Shown here: positions 52,413 through 60,169 of the stretch, piece by piece | Layout: every line of letters starts with the position of its first letter | How positions within the stretch are numbered: the first letter of the stretch is position 1 | Assembly: GCF_004135585.1 (NCBI RefSeq) | Contig: NZ_CP035501.1 | Coordinates: forward strand, 4,101,501 to 4,165,500 | Length of the DNA stretch: 64,000 nucleotides | Origin: Sphingosinicella sp. BN140058 | GTDB lineage: Bacteria; Pseudomonadota; Alphaproteobacteria; Sphingomonadales; Sphingomonadaceae | Direction: 5' to 3' | Notes under the pieces: model-generated | Databases searched by the model: none | What the model was told of the DNA's origin: nothing | The model's input: the letters and a program-made list of their open reading frames with translations, nothing else | Translations under genes and position numbers: made by a program

Positions 52413-52823
52413 TCAATCCTGGCGGGTGTTGGGCTCCGCGCGGCTCAGCAGCAGGTTCATCCGGGCCGCCGCGATCGGCCGGCCACGGTCCTGCTGCCAG
52501 GCATGCGCCTCGACATTGGCGACTCGCTTGCCGAGCCGGGTGATCACCGCGGCGGCGTAGGTCTCGGTATCGGTGCCGCCGCGCATGAAATCGACGCTGA
52601 CGTTGATCGGCTTGGGCCGGACGCCGGTCTGCCCGGCCAACGCCTCGTAGAGAGTACCGAGAGCGGCAAATTCGAGCAGGCCGGCGATCGCGCCGCCGTG
52701 CAGGAAACCCGGTCGCCCGATGACCTGATCCCGGAACGGCATCACCCAGAGCAGGCCGCCATCGTCGTCGCGGCGGGTGCTGAGGCCGAGCAGTTCGGCA
52801 TAAGGCGGCAAAGCAAGGGTCAT
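52413..52823 (-). CDS. PaaI/hotdog-type acyl-CoA thioesterase
   Basis: The 136-residue hotdog protein has GRPGFLHGGAIAGLLEFAAL, the family's HGG motif with a downstream acidic residue, and INVSVDFMRGG for the second strand. It hydrolyses acyl- or aryl-CoA thioesters. ATG 52823 is preceded by a run of GGG. It lies between the LuxR solo and the glycosyltransferase cluster. Its substrate is unknown. Confidence 0.88.
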   Translation of the reverse strand: MTLALPPYAELLGLSTRRDDDGGLLWVMPFRDQVIGRPGFLHGGAIAGLLEFAALGTLYEALAGQTGVRPKPINVSVDFMRGGTDTETYAAAVITRLGKRVANVEAHAWQQDRGRPIAAARMNLLLSRAEPNTRQD

Positions 52824-52833
52824 CGACGGCGGG

Positions 52834-53460
52834 TTAGCGGGCGGTGTCGGCGCCCGCAATCGCCGTCACCGGGCGCAGCTCCGGCGGGAGCGCACCCAGA
52901 TCGTCCGGCTCGTCTATGTCGCGGAGCGTGTCCCGCACCTCGAGGCTCCAGCCGAGCGCTTCGACCCGCGCGATCGTCTGGCGCGCGACCTGGTCGCTGC
53001 TCCACGCAATGTCCTCGAACAGGGAGGAGTGGAAGCGGCGCAGCCCGAGCAGCACGTAGCCGCCGTCTTCGGCGGGATGGATCACCGCATCGACTGCCTC
53101 GAGCGCGGCGGCCGCGGCGCGCAGATGCGCGGCATCGAGCCCAGGGCAGTCGGCACCGATCAGCAGGGCGGCCTGGCCGCGTTCGATCGTGCGGCTTGCG
53201 GCATGAGCCAGGCGTTGGCCGAGATCGCCGTCCCCTTGCACCGAGAGGGAGATGCCGAACGAGAGCGGCCCCCAGCACGCCGGATCCGGATCGCCGCAGA
53301 GTTCGACCGCAATCCCGCTGGCTCGCGCGGCGGAGAGGGTGCGGGAGAGCATGCGCCGCGCCAGCCGGGCAGCACCGTCCGCGCCGAGGGTTGGTATGAG
53401 CCGCGTCTTCACCCGTCCGGCGACCGGCGCCTTGGCGAAGAGAAGTATCCGGGCGTTCAC
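52834..53460 (-). CDS. TIGR04282-type glycosyltransferase (rSAM/selenodomain-associated, type 1)
   Basis: The 208-residue protein fits the TIGR04282 pattern: ARILLFAKAPVAGRVKTRLIPTLG, LLIGADCPGLDAAHL, and EDGGYVLLGLRR. It resembles MobA/GlmU-like nucleotidyl/glycosyl transferases found with radical SAM/selenodomain or arsenosugar systems. Its GTG start (53460) overlaps the stop of the TVP38-flavoprotein gene by 4 nt. The two form one unit opposite a radical SAM gene. Confidence 0.87.
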   Translation of the reverse strand: MNARILLFAKAPVAGRVKTRLIPTLGADGAARLARRMLSRTLSAARASGIAVELCGDPDPACWGPLSFGISLSVQGDGDLGQRLAHAASRTIERGQAALLIGADCPGLDAAHLRAAAAALEAVDAVIHPAEDGGYVLLGLRRFHSSLFEDIAWSSDQVARQTIARVEALGWSLEVRDTLRDIDEPDDLGALPPELRPVTAIAGADTAR

Positions 53461-55592
53461 CCGCGGCGCCGGCGGTGCCAGCGTTCGGCGAGCGCCAGCG
53501 CCCATTCCGGCTTGTGCGCCTTCTTCCACTCGCCGGCGGCATATTTGTTGGCTTCGGCCATCGTCGGATATGCATGGATGGTAGCGAGGATCTTGTTGAG
53601 TCCGAGGCCGTGGCGCATCGCCAGCACGATCTCGGCCAAGGTCTCCCCGGCATTGGCGCCGACGATGGTCGCGCCGAGGATACGATCCTTGCCGGGTTGC
53701 ACCAGCAACTTGACGAAGCCATCGCGCGCACCGTCGGATACGGCGCGGTCGAGGTGGGACAGATCGTAGCGGTGGGTCTCGTAGGCCACACCGGCCTCGG
53801 CGGCGGACTGCTCGTTGTGGCCGACGTGAGCGACTTCCGGATCGGTATAGGTGACCCAGGGCAGCACGGAAACGTCGAGCTTGAAGCGGCGGACGCTGCC
53901 GAACAGTGCGTTGACCGCAGCATACCAGGCGTGGTGCGCGGCGAGGTGGGTGAACTGCATGGTGTTGGTGACGTCGCCGACCGCATAGATGTTGGGGAAG
54001 CGTGTTTCGAGCCACGGATTGACCAGGGGGCGGGCGTCGATATCGACGCCGAGTTCTTCGAGTCCGTAGCCGGTCAGGCGGGCGCGGCGGCCGACCGCGA
54101 CGATCAGTTCGTCGAACTCCAGCCGCACTTCCGCGCCGCCGCATTCGGCAACCAGCACCTTGTCTTCGACGCGGACGGCCTTGCAGCCGGTGCGGATGTC
54201 GACCCCGTCGGCGCGGAGCCGGTCCTCCACCAAGGTGGAAACTTCGGGATCCTCCTTGGATAGCAAGCGCGGGCCATGCTCGATCTGGACGACCTGAGCG
54301 CCCAGCCGGGCGAAGGCCTGGGCGAGCTCGGTGCCGATCGGACCGCCGCCGAGGATGAGGATGCGCCGCGGAACGTCGTCGCGCCCGCGCAGCCGCTCCC
54401 ACATCGTGTCGCTGGTGAGATAGCCCGAAGCGGCGAGGCCCGGCAGATCGGGAACGAACGGCGTCCCGCCCGCGGCGATCACGATCGCGCGGGCCGTAAG
54501 CCGTTCGCCGCCGTCGATCTCGACCGTCCAGGGATCGATGATGCGGGCGTGACCCTGGCGGACGTCGACGCCCAGGCCGCTATAGCGTTCGACGCTGTCC
54601 GCCGGCGCGATGATCCGGATCGCTTCATGGACCCGCTCGATGACGGCGCGGAAATCGATCCGCACGTCCGAGGCGTGCACACCGAAGCGGCCGCCGTCGC
54701 GGGCGGCGTGGGCGACCTTGGCACTGGCGATCAGCGCCTTGGACGGAACGCAGCCGGTATTGAGGCAGTCGCCCCCCATCTCGCCGGCCTCGATCAGGGT
54801 CACTTTGGCACGCACGGTCGCGCCGATCAGGCTGGTGACCAGCCCGCCCGCGCCCGCGCCGATCACGATCAGGTTGCGATCGAAGCGCTTCGGCTTCGTC
54901 CAGCCCTTGTAGACGCGGCGCTTGCGCAGCCAGCCGACGATGCCTTTGGCGAGCAGCGGAAACAGGCTGAGCAGCACGAAGGCGCCGAGAAGTCCGCCCG
55001 AGAGGATGTCGCCGCTGCTCTCGATCCGGCCGATCTGGGTACCGGCATTGACGTAGACGAACGTGCCGGGAAGCATTCCGATCTGGCTGACCAGCCAATA
55101 GGTCAGCAGTCGCATGCCGGTGAGGCCCATGCCCAGGTTGATCAGGAAGAAGGGGATCGCCGGGTTGAGGCGCAGCGTCAGCAGATAGAAGATCCCGTCC
55201 TGATCGATGCCCTCGTCGATCGCGCGCAGCCTGGCGCCGAACCGCCGGGTCACCCAGTCCCGCAGCAGATAGCGGGCGCCGAGGAAGGACAGGGAAGCGC
55301 CGAGCGCCGAGGCGAAGGAGGCAAGGAACAGACCTTCCCACAGACCGAACAGGGCGCCGGCCGCCAGCGTCAGGATGGCGGCGCCCGGCAGAGACAGGGC
55401 GGTAACCGCGACGTAGAGCAGGAAGAAGGCGGCGGCGGCGGCGAGCGGCTGCGCTGCGATCAAAGCCTGGATGGCCTCGCGGCTGTCCTTGAGCCTGGCC
55501 AGGGTCAGCCAGTCGCGCAGCGGCGACAGGAAAAAGGCGACCGCGAGTGCGACGACCAGCAGCAAGACGATCAATCTGCCGTACCGCTTCAT
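53457..55592 (-). CDS. Fusion of a TVP38/TMEM64 membrane domain with a FAD-dependent disulfide oxidoreductase
   Basis: The 711-residue protein starts with a TVP38/TMEM64-like membrane domain (about 1-225: LSLPGAAILTLAAGALFGLWEG, RLNPAIPFFLINLGMGLTGM). It is followed by a mercuric-reductase-like flavoprotein: IVIGAGAGGLVTSL (FAD), DCLNTGCVPSK with redox-active Cys276/Cys281, and ILILGGGPIGTELAQAF (NAD). The C-terminal dimerisation domain carries the HAYPT motif. TVP38 proteins are transporter-like membrane proteins. The fused oxidoreductase lacks the mercury-binding cysteine tail. It may move electrons for arsenic- or selenium-linked chemistry with the two glycosyltransferases. Confidence 0.88.
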   Translation of the reverse strand: MKRYGRLIVLLLVVALAVAFFLSPLRDWLTLARLKDSREAIQALIAAQPLAAAAAFFLLYVAVTALSLPGAAILTLAAGALFGLWEGLFLASFASALGASLSFLGARYLLRDWVTRRFGARLRAIDEGIDQDGIFYLLTLRLNPAIPFFLINLGMGLTGMRLLTYWLVSQIGMLPGTFVYVNAGTQIGRIESSGDILSGGLLGAFVLLSLFPLLAKGIVGWLRKRRVYKGWTKPKRFDRNLIVIGAGAGGLVTSLIGATVRAKVTLIEAGEMGGDCLNTGCVPSKALIASAKVAHAARDGGRFGVHASDVRIDFRAVIERVHEAIRIIAPADSVERYSGLGVDVRQGHARIIDPWTVEIDGGERLTARAIVIAAGGTPFVPDLPGLAASGYLTSDTMWERLRGRDDVPRRILILGGGPIGTELAQAFARLGAQVVQIEHGPRLLSKEDPEVSTLVEDRLRADGVDIRTGCKAVRVEDKVLVAECGGAEVRLEFDELIVAVGRRARLTGYGLEELGVDIDARPLVNPWLETRFPNIYAVGDVTNTMQFTHLAAHHAWYAAVNALFGSVRRFKLDVSVLPWVTYTDPEVAHVGHNEQSAAEAGVAYETHRYDLSHLDRAVSDGARDGFVKLLVQPGKDRILGATIVGANAGETLAEIVLAMRHGLGLNKILATIHAYPTMAEANKYAAGEWKKAHKPEWALALAERWHRRRRG

Positions 55593-55684
55593 TCTTGACC
55601 TTCCCGCCCGTGCACCGGAGGCTTAACAGGGCAGGTGGCCTCATACCATCCCACCCAAAGGAGGGGGACATCGCCACCAGGATC

Positions 55685-56623
55685 GTGCCCGCGCCGTCAC
55701 CCTTCGCCGATCCGGCCGTGCGCCCGCTCGATCCGGCCAAGTTCCGGGACCCGCTCGTCACCGCCAAGGGCGATCGCCGCGCTTCGGTGATGCTGCGCCG
55801 GCTCGACACTTTGTGGCTGAATACCGGCACCCTGTGTAACCTCGCCTGCACCAGCTGCTATATCGAAAGCAGCCCGCGCAACGACGCGCTCGTCTACCTG
55901 AGCCTCGCAGAAGCCGAAGCCTATCTGGACGAGGCGGCGGCGCTCGGCACGCGGGAGATCGGCTTCACCGGTGGCGAGCCGTTCATGAATCCCGACATCG
56001 TGCCGATGATCGAGGCGGCGCTTGCGCGCGGTTTCGAAGTGCTGGTTCTGACCAACGCGATGCGGCCGATGCGGCGCTTCGAGGCTGCGCTGCAGCCGCT
56101 TGCCGGCCGGGCGCTGACGATGCGGGTCAGCCTCGATCACCATAGCCGGAGCGTACACGAGGCGGAGCGGGGCGCCGGCACGTGGGCCAAGGCGCTGGAC
56201 GGCCTGCGCTGGCTCTCGGACGGCGGCTTCCGCCTTGCCGTGGCCGGGCGGAGCCTGCCGGGCGAGCCCGAAAGCGAGGCGCGCGCCGGCTATCAGCGCC
56301 TGTTCGACGGCCTTGGCCTGCGGATCGATGCCGGGCTGGTCCTGTTCCCGCCGATGGACGCAGCCGCCGACGTGCCGGAAATCACCGAGGCCTGCTGGGG
56401 CATTCTCCATCTCTCGCCCGATGCGCTGATGTGCGCATCGAGCCGGATGGTGGTGAAGCCGCGCGGGGCCGACCGGCCGCATGTCGTGGCCTGCACCCTG
56501 CTCCCCTACGATCCGCAATTCGCGCTCGGCGAGACGCTGGCCGAAGCGTCGCGGAGGGTCATGCTCAACCATCCGCATTGCGCCAAATTCTGCGTACTCG
56601 GGGGCGCGAGCTGTTCCGGCTGA
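55685..56623 (+). CDS. Radical SAM enzyme linked to the glycosyltransferase cluster
   Basis: The 312-residue protein has the SAM-binding CNLACTSCYIES (Cys51, 55, 58), GFTGGEPFMN and a Cys-rich C-terminus (HCAKFCVLGGASCSG) that could hold an auxiliary cluster. The start is uncertain; GTG 55685 is the first usable start, with AGG four nt upstream, and the stronger AAAGGAGG is too far away. It is divergent from the TVP38-flavoprotein gene. A TIGR04283-type glycosyltransferase follows directly, so the four genes make one divergent locus. Confidence 0.83.
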   Translation: MPAPSPFADPAVRPLDPAKFRDPLVTAKGDRRASVMLRRLDTLWLNTGTLCNLACTSCYIESSPRNDALVYLSLAEAEAYLDEAAALGTREIGFTGGEPFMNPDIVPMIEAALARGFEVLVLTNAMRPMRRFEAALQPLAGRALTMRVSLDHHSRSVHEAERGAGTWAKALDGLRWLSDGGFRLAVAGRSLPGEPESEARAGYQRLFDGLGLRIDAGLVLFPPMDAAADVPEITEACWGILHLSPDALMCASSRMVVKPRGADRPHVVACTLLPYDPQFALGETLAEASRRVMLNHPHCAKFCVLGGASCSG

Positions 56624-56625
56624 GC

Positions 56626-57267
56626 GTGGTCGTGCCGACGCTCGATGCGGCGCAGACCTTGCCGGCCTGCCTCGCCGCGCTCGGCGCGGTCGACCAGTTG
56701 ATCGTCGTGGATGGCGGCTCCAGGGACGAAACTCGGGCGATCGCGGCGGGGGCCGGCGCGGAGATCGTCGCTGCTCCGCGGGGCAGGGGTGTTCAGCTTC
56801 GTGCCGGCGCCGGCGCCGCGACCGGCGACTGGCTCTTGTTTCTGCATGCGGACACGGTCGTCGCGAGCGGCTGGCGCATTGCTGTGGAGGATCACGTCGC
56901 CACCCGTCCCGATCGGCCCGCATGCCTGCGGTTCCGCCTCGATGATCCAGCCTGGCAGGCGCGCGTGATCGAGCGCGGCGTAGCGCTGCGCGTGCGGCTG
57001 CTCGGTCTTCCCTATGGCGATCAGGGGCTGCTGGTCTCGCGCACTCTCTACGACGCTGCGGGCGGCTATCGTCCGCTGCCGCTGCTGGAGGATGTCGATC
57101 TTCTCCAGCGGCTGCCGCGGCCGATCCCGCTCGCCGCCGATGCGATCACTTCCGCCGTTCGATGGCGCCGCGACGGCTGGCTGCGCCGATCGGCTCGCAA
57201 CCTCTCGATTCTCGCCTTGTGGCGGCTCGGCCTCAGCCCGGATGCAGCAGCCAGACTCTACCGCTAG
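56626..57267 (+). CDS. TIGR04283-type family 2 glycosyltransferase (rSAM-associated, type 2)
   Basis: The 213-residue protein begins VVVPTLDAAQTLPACLAAL and has LIVVDGGSRDET, a GT-A nucleotide-binding core, then GDWLLFLHADTVV with the DxD-like metal site and ALRVRLLGLPYGDQGLLVSR. It matches the small GT2 group TIGR04283 that accompanies radical SAM/selenodomain proteins. Its start is uncertain: GTG 56626 lies 3 nt after the radical SAM stop, and CTG 56620 would overlap it. It is probably translated by re-initiation. Confidence 0.85.
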   Translation: MVVPTLDAAQTLPACLAALGAVDQLIVVDGGSRDETRAIAAGAGAEIVAAPRGRGVQLRAGAGAATGDWLLFLHADTVVASGWRIAVEDHVATRPDRPACLRFRLDDPAWQARVIERGVALRVRLLGLPYGDQGLLVSRTLYDAAGGYRPLPLLEDVDLLQRLPRPIPLAADAITSAVRWRRDGWLRRSARNLSILALWRLGLSPDAAARLYR

Positions 57268-57318
57268 AAGCTGCGGCGCGCCGTTGTGCCGCTCGGCGGG
57301 GCAGCCTAATCCGGAGCC

Positions 57319-57801
57319 ATGGACATCAGGATGGCCGAGCCGCGCGATGCCGAAGCCATCGCAGCGATCATCATGCCGACGATCCGCGCGGGCGAGACCT
57401 ATGCGCTCGATCCGGCGATGACCGAGGCCGACGCGCTCGCTTACTGGTGTGCTGCGGACAAGGAGACGTTCGTCGCCGAGGAGAGCGGCGTCAGCCTCGG
57501 CACCTATTACCTTCGATCAAATCAGGCAGGCGGCGGCGGCCACGTCTGCAATTGCGGCTACATGACCGCGGCTGCGGCGACCGGCCGGGGCGTCGCCCGG
57601 CGAATGGCCGAGCATTCGCTGGAACGGGCGCGTGCTAGGGGCTTCCGAGCGATGCAGTTCAACTTCGTCGTCAGCACCAACGATCGCGCAGTGCGGCTGT
57701 GGCAGTCGCTCGGCTTCGACATCGTCGGCCGCCTGCCGGAGGCATTCCGACACCCGGCCCATGGTTTCGTCGACGCGCTGGTCATGTATCGGGCTCTGTG
57801 A
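57319..57801 (+). CDS. GNAT-family N-acetyltransferase
   Basis: The 160-residue enzyme has the GNAT core: RDAEAIAAIIMPTIRAGETYAL, then CGYMTAAAATGRGVARRMAEHSLERARARGFRAMQFNFV (acetyl-CoA binding with the Q/R-x-x-G-x-A motif as TGRGVA). The C-terminal SLGFDIVGRLPEAF is typical. It acetylates an amine or small molecule of unknown identity. It follows the glycosyltransferase by 51 nt, possibly in its own unit. The MDIRMAE start is well placed. Confidence 0.9.
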   Translation: MDIRMAEPRDAEAIAAIIMPTIRAGETYALDPAMTEADALAYWCAADKETFVAEESGVSLGTYYLRSNQAGGGGHVCNCGYMTAAAATGRGVARRMAEHSLERARARGFRAMQFNFVVSTNDRAVRLWQSLGFDIVGRLPEAFRHPAHGFVDALVMYRAL

Positions 57802-57823
57802 GTGCGTCGCGCGAGAAACGGGA

Positions 57824-58843
57824 TCACGCTCCCGAACGGCCCGCATAGTCCTCGATGAGTCGCAGCTCGAAGGGATCGGGCTCCGAAAAGCTGACGAACA
57901 CCACGTCGAGGTCGTGCTGGGCAAATAGCCCGACAGCCCGCACGATCGCGTGGTCGATCCATGATGCCGCGTTCCCGAACGCGCCACCGCCGAGGCGCGT
58001 GAGCAGCACGCGGTTGGACCCGCCCTCGGCAGCCATGCGGGCCGCGGCGTGCAGTGTCGCCTCATAGGCCGCTTCCAGGACGAGAGTGGCAAGCGGCCGC
58101 CAGAGCGCCGGCTGCAAGCCCGAATAACTGACTGGCATTGCCGAACAGAAGGCCTGCGAGACTCGGGGGCCGGGCTGAACGTCGGTGACTTCGACATCCT
58201 CGTGCAGTCCGATCTTCAAGCACGCGCGGAGCTCGTCGAGCGCGTTGGGATCGGCATGGGTCAACCATTCCGAAATACGCTGCAAGTCGCTGTCGCTCGG
58301 CAGCGCATAGCCGTTCTCCATAGACCAAGGTGGAGCGCCCGCAGTGTCGATGTCTTCAGCAAGCCTGCGCTCGAATTGATCGAGGGCATTCAGCTGTCGG
58401 TTCCGCGTCTGCCCGGTCTGACCGCCAACCGGGACGAGGTAGTTGCGGTAGATCGTCGCAGCGCCGGCCGCCATAGCGCAGGCCGGTCCCTGAGTGTGAT
58501 CCCATCGATACCGGGTGACGCCGTCCTCCGGACTTATTTCGGGGCCGGTCATCTCGAGAAGATTGAACTGGGATGCGACCTGGAACAGCGCCCCGGCATT
58601 GTTTGGATCGGCGTGCATCCGCCGCACGTCGCCAGAGCAGGTGCTGAGCCGCAGGCGGCCCTTGCTCCGACGCGCCGCGGAAGCGGCGCGCAGTTCGCCG
58701 AGGCTCGGCATGCTCAAGAAGCCTGCCCCATAGGTGCGGCCATTGATCTGTGAGCGTAGGTATCCGTCTGCCGCCTCGAGCCGACGTTGCGTCTCGGAAT
58801 AGGGCATTTCAGCGAATCCCGTCAGGCGCTCGAACCAGTCCAT
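57824..58843 (-). CDS. Macrodomain-like protein of unknown function
   Basis: The 339-residue protein has STCSGDVRRMHADPNNAGALFQVASQFNLLEM, then YRWDHTQGPACAMAAGAATIYRNYLVP, and near the end LLTRLGGGAFGNAASWIDHAI with FAQHDLDVVFVSFS. The glycine-rich GGGAFGN and the following strands recall macrodomain or PARG-like folds that bind ADP-ribose. I infer this from motif appearance, not a match. ATG 58843 follows GGAGCA. It is divergent from the unknown gene at 59042. Confidence 0.65.
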   Translation of the reverse strand: MDWFERLTGFAEMPYSETQRRLEAADGYLRSQINGRTYGAGFLSMPSLGELRAASAARRSKGRLRLSTCSGDVRRMHADPNNAGALFQVASQFNLLEMTGPEISPEDGVTRYRWDHTQGPACAMAAGAATIYRNYLVPVGGQTGQTRNRQLNALDQFERRLAEDIDTAGAPPWSMENGYALPSDSDLQRISEWLTHADPNALDELRACLKIGLHEDVEVTDVQPGPRVSQAFCSAMPVSYSGLQPALWRPLATLVLEAAYEATLHAAARMAAEGGSNRVLLTRLGGGAFGNAASWIDHAIVRAVGLFAQHDLDVVFVSFSEPDPFELRLIEDYAGRSGA

Positions 58844-59041
58844 CCCTGCTCCCCGATTTCGACCGCCTCTCGGCTCGTGCCTCTGCTTACGCGATCTCGG
58901 CTCTTCTGATCGGTTTTTCCGCACTCGCTGAGCGACATTGTTCGTTTTCCTGACGACGGCTTCGGCGCATAGCTTCGTCTCGGGAGAGGAGCATCGTGCG
59001 ATGCTCCAAGGTGCTTCGAGCAGCAATAACGAGGCGGCAAG

Positions 59042-59683
59042 ATGGTCAAGAAGACCTTCATCGAGACCGGCGAGGGCGTGTTCCTGCGCAGCGCAGACGT
59101 GGTCGACCTTGCTGGACGAATGACGCCGCGTGAGACCGCAATAACCTTCCAGGTCGACGACTGGCTGATCGTCGAAGGCACCGGGGCACCGATCGGCCAA
59201 TCCAGCAAGGCTTATTATCCGGTGCCGAACCGCCCGCCGACCAGCGTGCTCCGGTGCCGGCTTCGAAATTCCCGGCGACGCCTCCACGCGCTTCGCGCCG
59301 AGGGCGAGCATGCGATCGCGGCCGATCTCGAGCTCGACATCCAGGCGACTCAGGACGGCACCAGCAGCGGTGCCGTCAGCCACCGTCCGCCAGCCGAGGA
59401 CGCAGGCTCCGAGCAGGGCTCCGGCGAACGGCTGTGCGGCCGGCTTCTGATCAGCCAGGACCGGTTCCAGTTCATCGTCGATCGCCTGAAGCAGCCGGGC
59501 GCGCGGTTGAGGCTGATGTTGAAGCTGCCGCTCTACAAGAGCGCGGTCGCGCATGCTGTCGAGTTGGAGAACATGCCGCAGGATCTCTACCTCCGGCATG
59601 GCGAGACGGTGCCGCTCACCGGCTACGCAATCGACGTTCTGTTCGGGCCGATGCGCAGCCCGGACGAAGAGGATCCCGATTAA
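59042..59683 (+). CDS. Unknown protein divergent from the macrodomain-like gene
   Basis: The 213-residue protein has no signal or membrane helix and begins VKKTFIETGEGVFLRSADVVDLAGRMTPRETAITFQVDDW. The middle (about 65-115) is Arg- and Ser-rich with an unusual SRRRLHALRAEGEHAIAADLELD stretch; the end is acidic. No family is recognised. It starts near a weak GGCAAG. It shares a 198-nt divergent region with the macrodomain-like gene. Confidence 0.6.
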   Translation: MVKKTFIETGEGVFLRSADVVDLAGRMTPRETAITFQVDDWLIVEGTGAPIGQSSKAYYPVPNRPPTSVLRCRLRNSRRRLHALRAEGEHAIAADLELDIQATQDGTSSGAVSHRPPAEDAGSEQGSGERLCGRLLISQDRFQFIVDRLKQPGARLRLMLKLPLYKSAVAHAVELENMPQDLYLRHGETVPLTGYAIDVLFGPMRSPDEEDPD

Positions 59684-59849
59684 AGCGGCGTGCGTCCGTC
59701 GATCCAGGCCGCCCGTTCGTCGGACGCGTGCGCCGTTTGCAGCGCCGATCGCGTCAGATGTCGCAAGGGGCGTGCGCTGAAGCATACGAGACTGCGATGG
59801 TCCGCAAGACGCGCGGCATTTGGTCGCGTGCCGACGTCAGGATCACAAA

Positions 59850-60152
59850 ATGTTCAAGCTTGTCTCCCTGCTCGCGATCGGGCTGGCGTCTCCGGCGCTG
59901 GCGGCCGAGACGCCCTCGGCCGCCATTCGGATCGGCGACCTCGATCTGGCGACACCCGCCGGCCTTGCCGCCTTCGACGCCCGGGTTCGCGCCGCCGCGG
60001 GCCGGATGTGCGGCGCGCCGCCGCCGATGGACCACCCCACCTTCTGGGCCGTGACCGATTGCCAAAGCGCCGTCCGTCGCTCGGCCGATGCGGGGGTGGC
60101 GAAGCTGCTGGCGCGGCGCGGCCTTTCCGATACGCTCTGGGCAAGGCGCTGA
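59850..60152 (+). CDS. UrcA-family exported protein
   Basis: The 100-residue protein has a signal peptide (about 1-18, LVSLLAIGLASPALA) and the UrcA pattern: IRIGDLDLATPAGLAAFDARVRAAAGRMCG, then AVTDCQSAVRRSADAGVAKLL with two conserved cysteines that probably form a disulfide. UrcA proteins are small, periplasmic, found mainly in sphingomonads and Caulobacter relatives, and of unknown function. ATG 59850 lacks a strong ribosome binding site. It converges on the MscS gene, the two stops being 18 nt apart. Confidence 0.85.
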   Translation: MFKLVSLLAIGLASPALAAETPSAAIRIGDLDLATPAGLAAFDARVRAAAGRMCGAPPPMDHPTFWAVTDCQSAVRRSADAGVAKLLARRGLSDTLWARR

Positions 60153-60169
60153 ACGGCGCCCGATCCGGC

